A DNA stretch of 60,276 nucleotides. It comes from Candidatus Aminicenantota bacterium (GTDB taxonomy: Bacteria > Acidobacteriota > Aminicenantia > UBA2199). The DNA is taken from the NCBI GenBank assembly GCA_026393835.1, contig JAPKZK010000183.1, positions 1 to 60,276 of the forward strand, written 5' to 3'. Below, in pieces: positions 20,285 through 28,173 of this stretch (the stretch's first letter is position 1; each line of letters opens with the position of its first letter). The notes below the pieces were generated by a model. The model worked only from the letters and a program-made list of their open reading frames with translations, was not told the DNA's origin and made no database searches. Made by a program: the position numbers and the translations under genes.

Positions 20285-21457
20285 ATGAAAGATCGCACGT
20301 TATTAATGATCCCCGGTCCCATCGAATTTGAACCGGCGGTACTGGCGGCCCTGGGCGCGCCCACTACCAGCCACGTGGCCCCGGATTTTATCGAAATTTT
20401 CGGACAGTGTCTCGAACGAATGCGGCAGGTATGGTTGTGTCCCTCCGGCCAACCCTTTATTATTTCCGGGACAGGCACCCTGGCCATGGATATCCCCGCC
20501 GCCAACCTGGTGGAACCGGGCGATAAGGCGTTGGTTATTTCCACCGGCTATTTCGGCGAACGCTATGCGGAGATACTGAAACGTTACGGCGCCGAGGTTA
20601 AAATCCTCCACGCACCCCTCGGTGGAATCGTTCCGCCGGATGATATTGAAGCTGAATTGAAAAACAATTCTTATAAATTGATGACCATTACCCATGTGGA
20701 TACTTCCACCGCCGTCCGCGTGGACCCCCGGCCCATTGGGAAATTAGGGCAAAAATATAATGTACTCACGATCCTGGACGGCGTATGTTCCGTGGCCGGC
20801 GAGGAATTGCGGCAAGAAGAATGGGGCATCGATGTGGTATTAACCGCTTCGCAGAAAGCCATCGGCGTCCCGCCGGGGTTGGCGTTGGTAATGGCCGGGC
20901 CAAAGGCCATTGCCGCCTGGCGCGCGCGGGAAACAAAGGTTTATAATTATTACGCCGATTGGGATAATTGGCTGCCGATTATGGAAGCATATGAAGCGCG
21001 GAAACCGAGTTATTTCGGGACGCCGCCGGTCAATCATATCTGGGCTCTTCATGTGAGCCTGGGGCAAATCCTGGCGGAAGGTATGGAAAAGCGGTTTGCG
21101 CGGCACATGAAAACCGGCGACGCCTTCCGCGCAGCGATTGGGGCGCTGGGTATGAAACAAGTGCCTACCGATTCGGCGCATGCGGCGTCGACTCTGACTG
21201 CGCCTTATTACCCGGAAGGAGTTTCGGGTCCGCAATTGTTGGCGAAAGTAAAAGAAGCGGGTGTTGTTTTAGCCGGGGGGTTGCTCCCTGCAATTAAAGT
21301 GGCTTATTTCCGTATCGGGCATATGGGCGCGGTGAAACCCGGGGATATTCTTGCAACTGTCGGCGCTTTGGAAACAGGACTTGCGGCTTGTGGGTATAAG
21401 TTTAAAGTTGGCGCCGGTTTAACCGCGGCCCAAAAAGTTAACCAGGGGCTCTTTTGA
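20285..21457 (+). CDS. class V aminotransferase, alanine-glyoxylate / serine-glyoxylate type
   Basis: PLP enzyme of 390 residues, fold type I. It opens with the MIPGPIEF motif typical of AGXT-like enzymes and has SGTGTLAMDIP for the cofactor phosphate, THVDTSTAVRVDP, ILDGVCSVAGEE with the PLP-ring Asp, and the Schiff-base Lys191 in TASQKAIGVPPGL. It most likely transfers an amino group from alanine or serine to glyoxylate (or hydroxypyruvate). It begins 16 bases after the aldolase gene with a GGAGG site. Its last four or five codons lie inside a dispersed palindromic element (copy B), so the C-terminus NQGLF was probably shaped by that insertion. Confidence 0.92.
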   Translation: MKDRTLLMIPGPIEFEPAVLAALGAPTTSHVAPDFIEIFGQCLERMRQVWLCPSGQPFIISGTGTLAMDIPAANLVEPGDKALVISTGYFGERYAEILKRYGAEVKILHAPLGGIVPPDDIEAELKNNSYKLMTITHVDTSTAVRVDPRPIGKLGQKYNVLTILDGVCSVAGEELRQEEWGIDVVLTASQKAIGVPPGLALVMAGPKAIAAWRARETKVYNYYADWDNWLPIMEAYEARKPSYFGTPPVNHIWALHVSLGQILAEGMEKRFARHMKTGDAFRAAIGALGMKQVPTDSAHAASTLTAPYYPEGVSGPQLLAKVKEAGVVLAGGLLPAIKVAYFRIGHMGAVKPGDILATVGALETGLAACGYKFKVGAGLTAAQKVNQGLF

Positions 21458-21490
21458 AAAACCGCCCCTGGACCCCGTAAAACTTTTGTT
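21443..21490 (+). repeat. dispersed palindromic element, copy B
   Basis: CCAGGGGC and GCCCCTGG arms enclose TCTTTTGAAAAACC, followed by the family tail ACCCC-GTAAAACTTTTGTTTA. It overlaps the last codons of the aminotransferase gene and fills most of the gap before the transketolase gene. Confidence 0.8.
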
Positions 21491-21501
21491 TAGGTAATAA
21501 C

Positions 21502-22431
21502 ATGATAACAACCGATTGGAAAGAGAGAGTTCGTAACGTCGCTTCCGGCATTCGCCGGCGGGCGTTGGATTTCACTATCAGGAACAACGGCGGATACCTC
21601 AGCCAGGCCTGTTCCTCCGCTGAAATCTTCGCCGCACTGTACACCAAAATCATGAACCTTGGCCCCAGCCAGGCCCCCATGATCCCAGTGCCTTTTACAG
21701 GAGTTCCCGGTCCGAATAATCCCAATTATGTTACCGGCGTCGCTTACAACGGCCCCAAAGCCCCCCACCTCGACCGTTTCTATCTATCCTGCGTGCAGTA
21801 CGCTGTCGTACTGTACGCCGCGTTGGTGGAAGTCGGACGCATGGCGGCCGAAGGCCTGGAAATGTTTAACAAAGACGGCGGCACAGTCGAGATGATCGGA
21901 GCCGAGCATTCACCCGGTCACGAGATTACTTCCGGTTCCCTTGGCCAGGGGCTGAGCCAGGTGGCCGGCATTGCCCTGGGACGGCGCTTAAAAGGCGAGA
22001 CCGGGCGACAGTGGGTTTTCATGTCGGACGGCGAGTTCCAATCCGGGCAGACCTGGGAGACCATCCAGGCCCTTTGCTTTCACCGGATCGATAATGTCGT
22101 CGTGTATGCGGATGTCAATGGTCAGCAGTGCGACGGGAAAATGACGGATGTCATGAATATCGAGCCTTTGCAAGCAAGACTTGAAGCGTTTGGCGCACGG
22201 GTGTCCAGTATAAACGGACACGATATCGAAGCGTTGGCGGCGCAAGCGGAGTTAAAGCCCGATGGCCGGCCATTGTTTGTGTTGGCTTATACCAACACTT
22301 CCGAAGGTATGGAAATCCTGGAGGAGCGGAAACCCAAATTGCATTACATTCGTTTCAAAGACGAGGCAGAGCGGCAGCGGTATCAATCTTTTCTTAAACA
22401 AAAGTTTTTCGGGGGGAGAGAAAAAATTTGA
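21502..22431 (+). CDS. transketolase N-terminal subunit (thiamine diphosphate-binding half)
   Basis: The 309-residue protein matches the N-terminal third to half of transketolase and binds the thiamine diphosphate pyrophosphate and Mg2+. Visible motifs: GGYLSQACSSAEIFAALY near the N-terminus, GSLGQGLSQVAGIALGRRL, and the ThDP motif MSDGEFQSGQTWE...YADVNGQQ. An insertion of about 30 residues rich in Pro, Asn and Gly (about 58-82, VPGPNNPNY) is unlike typical split transketolases. The active site completes only with the C-terminal subunit at 22556. The C-terminal QKFFGGREK may derive from repeat DNA similar to the palindromic element tail. Confidence 0.93.
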   Translation: MITTDWKERVRNVASGIRRRALDFTIRNNGGYLSQACSSAEIFAALYTKIMNLGPSQAPMIPVPFTGVPGPNNPNYVTGVAYNGPKAPHLDRFYLSCVQYAVVLYAALVEVGRMAAEGLEMFNKDGGTVEMIGAEHSPGHEITSGSLGQGLSQVAGIALGRRLKGETGRQWVFMSDGEFQSGQTWETIQALCFHRIDNVVVYADVNGQQCDGKMTDVMNIEPLQARLEAFGARVSSINGHDIEALAAQAELKPDGRPLFVLAYTNTSEGMEILEERKPKLHYIRFKDEAERQRYQSFLKQKFFGGREKI

Positions 22432-22555
22432 ATGATGAATGATGAGTGATGAATGATGAAGAAAAACTTCAAAAGAATTAATTTTAATCCATTAAAAGAT
22501 ATTTTTCATTTTTCATCATTCATCATTCATAATTCATCGTTCTAAGGTAAAAAAT
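22432..22555. repeat. inverted (GATGAAT)n arms between the transketolase subunit genes
   Basis: The left arm (22432-22461) is GAATGATGAATGATGAGTGATG-like and ends in A-rich sequence. The right arm (22503-22540) is a near reverse complement, ending TTCATCATTCATCATTCAT. Together they can form a stem of about 25 pairs around a 40-base AT-rich loop. The word also occurs at 26263-26290 and 36080-36250. Confidence 0.65.
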
Positions 22556-23563
22556 ATGGAAATTCTAAAGAAACTGCATGCTTCGAACCTGGTAGAATGG
22601 GCCAAAGACAAGCCCGGTGTAGTGGTTCTTTCCGCCGATTTGACCGGTTCCACCGAGGCGGATCTTTTCCGCGACGCGTATCCCGATCGATTTTTCTCTA
22701 TGGGAATGGCTGAGCAGAACATGATGAGTTTTGCCGGGGGCTTGGCGCGGGAGGGGTTCTTTCCTTTCGTGCATACCTTTGCCGTCTTTATATATCGCCG
22801 GGCATTCGATCAAGTGGCCATGTCTATTGCTTATCCCAATTTGCCCGTGCGTATGTTCGGGTTTCTGCCCGGGTTGACCACGCCGGGGGGGGCGACGCAC
22901 CAGGCCACAGAGGACATTGCCTTGATGCGGACTCTTCCCAACATGACCATTTTGGAAACCGGCGACGCCACGGAAGTGGAATCTGTCCTGGATGTGGCCC
23001 ATGCCGTTGCTGGTCCGGTGTATATTCGCATGCTGCGGGGTGAAATCCCCCGGCTCTTTGACCGGGCGCAGCCCATGCAATTGAACCGGGCGCGTGTATT
23101 AAGTACCGGCAGCGATGTTACCCTCTTTTCCTCCGGCGTCTGCACCGAAGAAGCCATGCGGGCCACACAAGTATTGCGGGAACGCGGCGTTTCCATTCAC
23201 CACCTGCATATCTCCACGCTTAAACCTTTCAGAGACCCTTTTGTGCTTGAAGCGGCCGCCCAGGCTAAGTACGGCGTCATTACACTGGAGAACCATACCA
23301 TTATGGGCGGTTTGGGTTCTGCCGCGGCCGAAATCATGGCCGAGAATGGTTTCGGTAAGAAATTGATTCGATTGGGAATTAATGATATTTATGCCCACGG
23401 CGCCAGCCGTCCCTATTTAATGCGGGAGTACGGTTTGGATGCCATGGCCGTGGTGGGGGCGGTAGAGAAACTCCTGGGAAAGCCACTGGGAATCGCCGAG
23501 AACGATCTGTCCGCCGTCCGCCTGGATGCCGTGCACAGCGAAGCAAAAGCGGAGGCCCTTTAA
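22556..23563 (+). CDS. transketolase C-terminal subunit
   Basis: 335 residues matching the pyrimidine-binding and C-terminal domains of transketolase. The catalytic Glu that activates the ThDP aminopyrimidine lies in SMGMAEQNMMSFAGGLA (about residues 49-65). THQATEDIALMRTLPNM is the other conserved core segment, and the C-terminal domain follows from about 190 (TLFSSGVCTEEAM). It forms the active enzyme with the N-terminal subunit, moving two-carbon ketol units between sugar phosphates. Its TAA stop overlaps the ATG of the RuBisCO-like gene by one base, a strong sign of coupled expression. Confidence 0.94.
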   Translation: MEILKKLHASNLVEWAKDKPGVVVLSADLTGSTEADLFRDAYPDRFFSMGMAEQNMMSFAGGLAREGFFPFVHTFAVFIYRRAFDQVAMSIAYPNLPVRMFGFLPGLTTPGGATHQATEDIALMRTLPNMTILETGDATEVESVLDVAHAVAGPVYIRMLRGEIPRLFDRAQPMQLNRARVLSTGSDVTLFSSGVCTEEAMRATQVLRERGVSIHHLHISTLKPFRDPFVLEAAAQAKYGVITLENHTIMGGLGSAAAEIMAENGFGKKLIRLGINDIYAHGASRPYLMREYGLDAMAVVGAVEKLLGKPLGIAENDLSAVRLDAVHSEAKAEAL

Positions 23564-24759
23564 TGACATCAACATATTCTAACGGTTTCAATGTTTCCAT
23601 CGATCTTTCCGGGGAACGTTTCCGCGTCGCCTACCGCCTGGTTGGCAGCAAGGAAGAAGCCCAACAAAAAGCGCGTGAGATTTGCGTGGAACAGACCATC
23701 GAGTTTCCCGACGACCTGGTCACGGGCGGGGATATCCGGGAACACATCCTGGGCAGGATCGAATCGTTTCAACCGGCGGAACCGGTAGAATCGCCGGAAC
23801 CTGCGGAACCGGGTTCCGCGCCGGCGTGGGAAGTGGTTATTAGTTATGCTATCGAAATAACCGGGTTTGAGTTGACGCAACTGGTTAATGTCATTTTCGG
23901 TAATTTCAGTCTAAAAACCGGGGTGCGGGTGGAGCGCCTGGAACTGCCGGAAAGCCTATTAAAACCCTTCATGGGCCCACGGTATGGTATTAAAGGACTG
24001 CGGGAGTTGTTGGGCGTCCCGGAACGTCCGCTCTTATGCTCGGCGCTTAAACCCATGGGGCTTTCGGTTAAAGACCTGGCCGACCTGGCTTACCTTTTTG
24101 CATTGGGTGGGGTGGATATGATAAAGGACGATCATGGGCTAGCCGATCAGCCTTTTGCGCCTTTTTATGAACGAGTGGAACGCTGCGCCGAAGCCGTGGC
24201 CAAAGCCAACCGCGAAACCAACGGCAGATGTCTTTATATTCCCCACATCACGGCGCCGACGGATCGGATTTTCGCGAAAGCGCTTTTTGCCAGAGAGAAA
24301 GGGGCGGGCGGTTTGATGGTAGCCCCGGGGCTGGTGGGGTTGGATACCATGCGCAGTCTGGCCGATGAGCCTCGTATCCGGCTTCCCATAATCAGTCATC
24401 CCGCATTCCAGGGAAGTTTTGTTACCTCCCGTGATTCCGGGGTTTCTCATCATGTCATTTTCGGGCAATTGCCGCGGTTGGCCGGGGCGGATGCAACTAT
24501 TTATCCCAATTACGGCGGCCGTTTTTCATTCACCCGGGCAGACTGTCTTAGTATCGTTCATGGGGCAACCGTGTCTATGGGCCATTTAAAACCGATCTTT
24601 TCCGCGCCGGGAGGCGGCATGAGCCTGGAACGTATCCCGGAAATGATCGAGACTTACGGCAAGGATGTCATCTTTCTCATCGGTGGGGCGCTGCACAAGA
24701 TGGGGCCGGATTTGGTGGAAAATTGTCATCGTTATATAGAGATATTGTGTCGTCAATAG
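23563..24759 (+). CDS. RuBisCO-like protein (form IV) with His replacing a metal-ligand Glu
   Basis: 398-residue large-subunit-like protein with an N-terminal ferredoxin-like domain (to about 140) and a TIM barrel. Lys163 in LKPMG matches the RuBisCO general base. Lys188 and Asp190 in MIKDDHGL match the carbamylated Lys and one metal ligand, but the usual Glu is His191. Phosphate-binding glycines remain (APGGGM; LIGGALHKMG). Loop 6, which carries a catalytic Lys in true RuBisCO, reads PNYGGRFSF with no Lys, so CO2 fixation is not expected. It most likely does an enolisation, isomerisation or decarboxylation on a phosphorylated ketose, as known for DK-MTP-1-P enolases and the 3-oxo-isoapionate 4-phosphate decarboxylases. 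The KDDHGLADQ form recalls the latter (from memory). A Pro/Glu-rich insert lies at about 67-87. Confidence 0.93.
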   Translation: MTSTYSNGFNVSIDLSGERFRVAYRLVGSKEEAQQKAREICVEQTIEFPDDLVTGGDIREHILGRIESFQPAEPVESPEPAEPGSAPAWEVVISYAIEITGFELTQLVNVIFGNFSLKTGVRVERLELPESLLKPFMGPRYGIKGLRELLGVPERPLLCSALKPMGLSVKDLADLAYLFALGGVDMIKDDHGLADQPFAPFYERVERCAEAVAKANRETNGRCLYIPHITAPTDRIFAKALFAREKGAGGLMVAPGLVGLDTMRSLADEPRIRLPIISHPAFQGSFVTSRDSGVSHHVIFGQLPRLAGADATIYPNYGGRFSFTRADCLSIVHGATVSMGHLKPIFSAPGGGMSLERIPEMIETYGKDVIFLIGGALHKMGPDLVENCHRYIEILCRQ

Positions 24760-24976
24760 TGACATTCTAGCCTGCTGTGAAAATAGCCACCAAGGCACGC
24801 CAGTACAAGGCACCAAGGGTACACCAGTCAAAAAAATGTCATTCGTGTTTATTCGTGTAATTCGTGGGCCTGTTTTGGTTATTTGGTCATTTGGATTTGT
24901 TTCGAATTTCGGGTTTATTTAAAGGGTGGGCCTGCGGCCCGATCAATTAAACGGGCTCGAAAAAAATAATTTTCAC
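24760..24976. repeat. intergenic word-like repeats
   Basis: It contains a CACCAAGGCACGCCAGTACA-like repeat (about 24788-24825) and an ATTCGTGTTTATTCGTGTAA-type repeat ending GTGGGCCTGTTTTGGTTATT (24840-24885). A closely similar block recurs at 26206-26251. No coding signal. Confidence 0.55.
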
Positions 24977-25005
24977 TTGACAGGCCGCCATTTTTTTATT
25001 ATTAT
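24977..25005 (+). promoter_or_regulatory. sigma-70 promoter of the Rpn-family gene
   Basis: TTGACA (24977-24982), 17 bases, TATTAT (25000-25005). The predicted start is near 25012, and the GTGGAG ribosome site follows at once. Confidence 0.65.
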
Positions 25006-25023
25006 TTACAGTGGAGACCGAAC

Positions 25024-26073
25024 ATGTACTTAGCGCCATTGAATTATGATATGTTTTTTAAAAAGGTGTTTTCCGATGAACGCATATCGAAACGGTTCTT
25101 AGAAGACTTCCTGGATGTGACCATCGAGGAATTCGAAATGCTGAAAGGGAAACACCGGATTACCGACGATGCCTCTGTGGTGGAATTCGATTTCCGGTGT
25201 AAGATCGATAATTCGTATGTGATCATAGACATGCAGCAATGGTATAAACAGGACATTATCCAGAGATTCTACGTGTATCATGCGGTAAATACCGGTCTGC
25301 AATTGGAGTCGTTACCGTTGAAGTATATGACGGTGGAAAGCGCCCCGGGGCAAGCCAGGAAAATTAAGGATTATAAAAGTCTTGAACCCGTATTGACCCT
25401 TATCTGGATGGCGGTGGACCAACTGGGTTTCAGCTATGATTATGTGGGCTATATCATGACCCCGGAAGCGGTGCTGGATTTTATAAAGAAGGAAAAACTC
25501 TGGCATAACGCAAATATCGTCGAACTAATAGAAGAAAGAAACCGTATCCTGGAAATGGCGGAAAATAATACCAAAGAGTTGGGTTTTTTGGGGAAGAATC
25601 GGTTGGTCTTTGCGCTGCAGCATAATATCGTAAAGAATAAAAAACTGGAAAAATACGTAAGATGGTTCGAGTTTGCGGAGAAAACCCGGCATGGGAATAA
25701 CAAAAAAGAGGATTTCCAGGAATATGAGGGAGATGAAATTTTTCTCGAAATGATGAAGCGCTTGAACCGCGAGGATTTAAAGGAAGAAGATTTCGTGTAT
25801 ATCGAGAAAGAAAAGGAATTCTGGGAAGGGGTCGAACGGTTTGAAAGAGGGATTTATAAAGAGGCCTTTGGCATCGGCCTAAAAGAAGGCATCAAAGAAG
25901 GCATCAAAGAAGGCCTAAAAGAAGGCGAAAAAAAAGGGCTTAAAGAAGGCAAACAAGAAGGAATTGCCGAAGGTATTCTTACAGTGGCGCGGGCGATGAA
26001 AGAAAATAAAGTCGATAGCGATGTAATCATGAAAACCACCGGCCTCGCCAGGGAAGTAATCGAAACCCTTTGA
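25024..26073 (+). CDS. Rpn-family recombination-promoting nuclease / PD-(D/E)XK putative transposase
   Basis: 349-residue member of the PDDEXK/Rpn group (often labelled putative transposase), DNA endonucleases that promote RecA-independent recombination. The N-terminal domain shows the family pattern NYDMFFKKVFSDERISKRFLEDFL, then EFDFRCKIDNSYVIIDMQQ, whose Asp and the following DMQ supply the D...(D/E)xQ nuclease residues. The middle is helical. The C-terminus has a run of about nine KEG/KKG units (about 282-318) encoded by 12-base repeats, the typical variable tail of this family. It has its own promoter and is isolated from neighbours by repeats on both sides, as expected for a mobile accessory gene. 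Confidence 0.88.
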   Translation: MYLAPLNYDMFFKKVFSDERISKRFLEDFLDVTIEEFEMLKGKHRITDDASVVEFDFRCKIDNSYVIIDMQQWYKQDIIQRFYVYHAVNTGLQLESLPLKYMTVESAPGQARKIKDYKSLEPVLTLIWMAVDQLGFSYDYVGYIMTPEAVLDFIKKEKLWHNANIVELIEERNRILEMAENNTKELGFLGKNRLVFALQHNIVKNKKLEKYVRWFEFAEKTRHGNNKKEDFQEYEGDEIFLEMMKRLNREDLKEEDFVYIEKEKEFWEGVERFERGIYKEAFGIGLKEGIKEGIKEGLKEGEKKGLKEGKQEGIAEGILTVARAMKENKVDSDVIMKTTGLAREVIETL

Positions 26074-26446
26074 ATTTTATTTCTGCCCACGAGTAACGAG
26101 TAACGAGTAAAGAGAGAAGGTAAAAAGTTAGGAAGTTGAGAAGGTACGAAAAAAGAAACGGGCGAACACGGAGACACTGCGGCTAGCCCCTACAGAACCC
26201 TTAACAATTCGTGTTCATTTGTGTAATTCGTGGGCCTGTTTTGGTTATTTGTTTTTTGTTTTCATCATTCATCGTTCATCGTTCATCATTCTATTCTCTT
26301 TAATCCTTCATCATTCCAAATCTCGCCCCCGAATCCTGATCCCTGATTCACCTCAGGAAACAGTTGATGTTAAGAGTGTTGAACCTCCAATTGGCCGGGT
26401 GTATAGAGAAAAGAATCTTACTTCAAAAATAATCGCCTTCCACCAC
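26074..26446. repeat. intergenic word-like repeats downstream of the Rpn gene
   Basis: It holds a second copy of the TTCGTGTTCATTTGTGTAAT / GTGGGCCTGTTTTGGTTATT block (26206-26251), CATCATTCATCGTTCATC words (26263-26295) and a CGAGTAACGAGTAACGAGTA tandem repeat (26091-26112). A 79-residue frame across it starts inside repeat DNA and is not credible. Confidence 0.55.
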
Positions 26447-26475
26447 TTGAATAATTAAGCGAAATGGAATAGAAT
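26447..26475 (+). promoter_or_regulatory. candidate promoter of the SEFIR/kinase operon
   Basis: TTGAAT (26447-26452), 17 bases, TAGAAT (26470-26475). It sits about 25 bases before the small reading frame at 26500 and about 125 before the SEFIR gene. Confidence 0.55.
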
Positions 26476-26499
26476 TAAAACGGAAACCGGAGGTTAACA

Positions 26500-26592
26500 T
26501 TGAAAAGAAAAGATGAGTTGCATGCTGTATTAAAAAGGCCGAATACGAACACGATTGAATGGTCGGCCTACCTGGGGTTGATTTCCCGGTGA
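26500..26592 (+). CDS. possible 30-residue small protein upstream of the SEFIR gene
   Basis: A TTG start preceded by a good GGAGG site (26489-26493) opens a 30-residue frame, MKRKDELHAVLKRPNTNTIE and then WSAYLGLISR. The stop TGA overlaps the GAGGTAAG ribosome site of the next gene, so it could be a leader peptide or a small partner, or the cut-off start of a former gene. I know no family for it. Confidence 0.4.
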   Translation: MKRKDELHAVLKRPNTNTIEWSAYLGLISR

Positions 26593-26601
26593 GGTAAGCA
26601 A

Positions 26602-28164
26602 ATGGAAAAAGAAAAGGGAAAAGTATTCATCAGTTACAGTCGTTACTCACAAGCACATTGTGACCTGATCCTGGCTATCGCCGATCTCTTAAGAAAATAT
26701 GAAATCGATGCCGTATTAGACCAGTATGAAAAATGCCCTACCGAAGGTTGGCCCAAATGGATGGACATCCAGGTTAAAAAAGCTGAATTTGTTCTGATTA
26801 TTTGCTCGGAAAGTTATTGGAACCGCATTAATGGAGTTGAGGAAAATGGGGGAGGGTTAGGTGTATTCTTCGAAACAACTATATCCTATAACCATATTTA
26901 TTTTGATCGCCAAAAGACAAATCGGTTTATCCCAATTCTATTCGATAGAGGGGATATCAAATATGTACCTTCCCCTATCAAAGGATTTTCGTATTACTGC
27001 ATTGATAATACTAAAGGGGCGGAGGAGCTTTACCGCAGGCTTACCGATCAACCTTCGATAATAAAGCCGGAACTTGGCCAGGAAAGGCAATTGCCGCCAA
27101 CCAATCCAGAAATCGGGGAATTTGCGGATCGATTGAGTCAATTGGTTAAAACAACGCATAAACCTATAATTAAAGGGACGAATATCCCTGCCGGCGAGCT
27201 GCTATCGCCGGATTTCCAACAACCTATAAAAAAGGATCCTATTTTTTCTACTCTCCAGGAGAGGTTGCAAGATTCATACGATTTCAGCGAGGGGCTTATT
27301 GCTACCGGTACATACTCCAGGGTTTACCTGGTCCATAATAAAACCTCTAATAGAGATTACGCCCTAAAAATTATGAACTTTAATTTGATTTTGCACAGTA
27401 TAAAAGCAGAGAACGTAAAAGATATAAAGAATATATTTGAAAAGAAAAGGGAGGAGTTTGAAAAGGAAGCGCAATTTTTTTATGAATTCAGGAAGAATCC
27501 CAATATTTTAGGTTACGTTAACCAGGCTCGAATTCCTTACGTATTCCATGATGTGTTGTTTGAAATTCCTTATTTAATCTCGAAATATATCAAAGGAGTC
27601 AGTTTAAATGAGTATATTCACGCTAAAGGCCCATTAGAATGGAAACACATTTTGAATATATCGGAGAAAATACTTTCAACCATTGAGTTGATTCACCAGC
27701 AGGGTTTTTTTTATTGGAATATACGGCCTGAAAAAATAATAATCTCTGAGGACGATTGTAATCCTGTTTTATTGGATGCCGATATGCCCGAACATATTTC
27801 CAGCCTAACGGATTTAAGTGGGACCAAAGTTATTATCAATAAAGACCTTTTCAATGTAATATCCTACCTCTCACCGCAGGCCAAAGAAAGAAAGGCGGAA
27901 ATCGACTCGATTATCTGTTTATTCGGCATTTTATTATATGAAATGACGACGCAAGATACGGACATACGGGATGAATTCGGTTTCCTGGCTGAATTGAATA
28001 AAAAATTTAATGACACTGGATTTATTCTAAAAAAGAATCCCGGTATTCCCGATGGGATAGTTGATATAATAAAAAAAACCATCGCTCAAAAAAAAGGACA
28101 GCGATACAGGAATATAAAAGAGATTTTAACCGATCTGAGGAATATTAAGGAGATTCCTTCATAA
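26602..28164 (+). CDS. SEFIR-domain protein fused to a degenerate protein kinase (pseudokinase)
   Basis: 520 residues with no membrane segment. Residues 6-150 form a SEFIR domain (TIR-like): KVFISYSRYS, LLRKYEIDAVLDQYE, GWPKWMDIQ and VLIICSESYWNRI. Residues about 230-515 form a protein-kinase fold with a Gly-rich loop (ATGTYSRVYLV) and the ATP-anchoring Lys256 in YALKIM. The catalytic loop HRD is Tyr371-Trp372-Asn373, the loop Asn is Lys378, and DFG is Asp392-Ala393-Asp394. It should therefore bind but hardly transfer phosphate. SEFIR domains mediate homotypic contacts in eukaryotes and act in some anti-phage systems in bacteria. Sequence around LKIM resembles the next gene's kinase domain, pointing to a duplicated pair. 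Confidence 0.9.
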   Translation: MEKEKGKVFISYSRYSQAHCDLILAIADLLRKYEIDAVLDQYEKCPTEGWPKWMDIQVKKAEFVLIICSESYWNRINGVEENGGGLGVFFETTISYNHIYFDRQKTNRFIPILFDRGDIKYVPSPIKGFSYYCIDNTKGAEELYRRLTDQPSIIKPELGQERQLPPTNPEIGEFADRLSQLVKTTHKPIIKGTNIPAGELLSPDFQQPIKKDPIFSTLQERLQDSYDFSEGLIATGTYSRVYLVHNKTSNRDYALKIMNFNLILHSIKAENVKDIKNIFEKKREEFEKEAQFFYEFRKNPNILGYVNQARIPYVFHDVLFEIPYLISKYIKGVSLNEYIHAKGPLEWKHILNISEKILSTIELIHQQGFFYWNIRPEKIIISEDDCNPVLLDADMPEHISSLTDLSGTKVIINKDLFNVISYLSPQAKERKAEIDSIICLFGILLYEMTTQDTDIRDEFGFLAELNKKFNDTGFILKKNPGIPDGIVDIIKKTIAQKKGQRYRNIKEILTDLRNIKEIPS

Positions 28165-28173
28165 AATATAACC

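Noticed and set aside
23563..24759. True CO2-fixing RuBisCO
   Set aside because: Loop 6 Lys and one metal-ligand Glu are missing and no phosphoribulokinase is present, so it is treated as RuBisCO-like.
26219..26458. 79-residue frame before the SEFIR gene
   Set aside because: It begins inside word-like repeat DNA, and its N-terminal half is translated ATCATTC repeat; no ribosome site.
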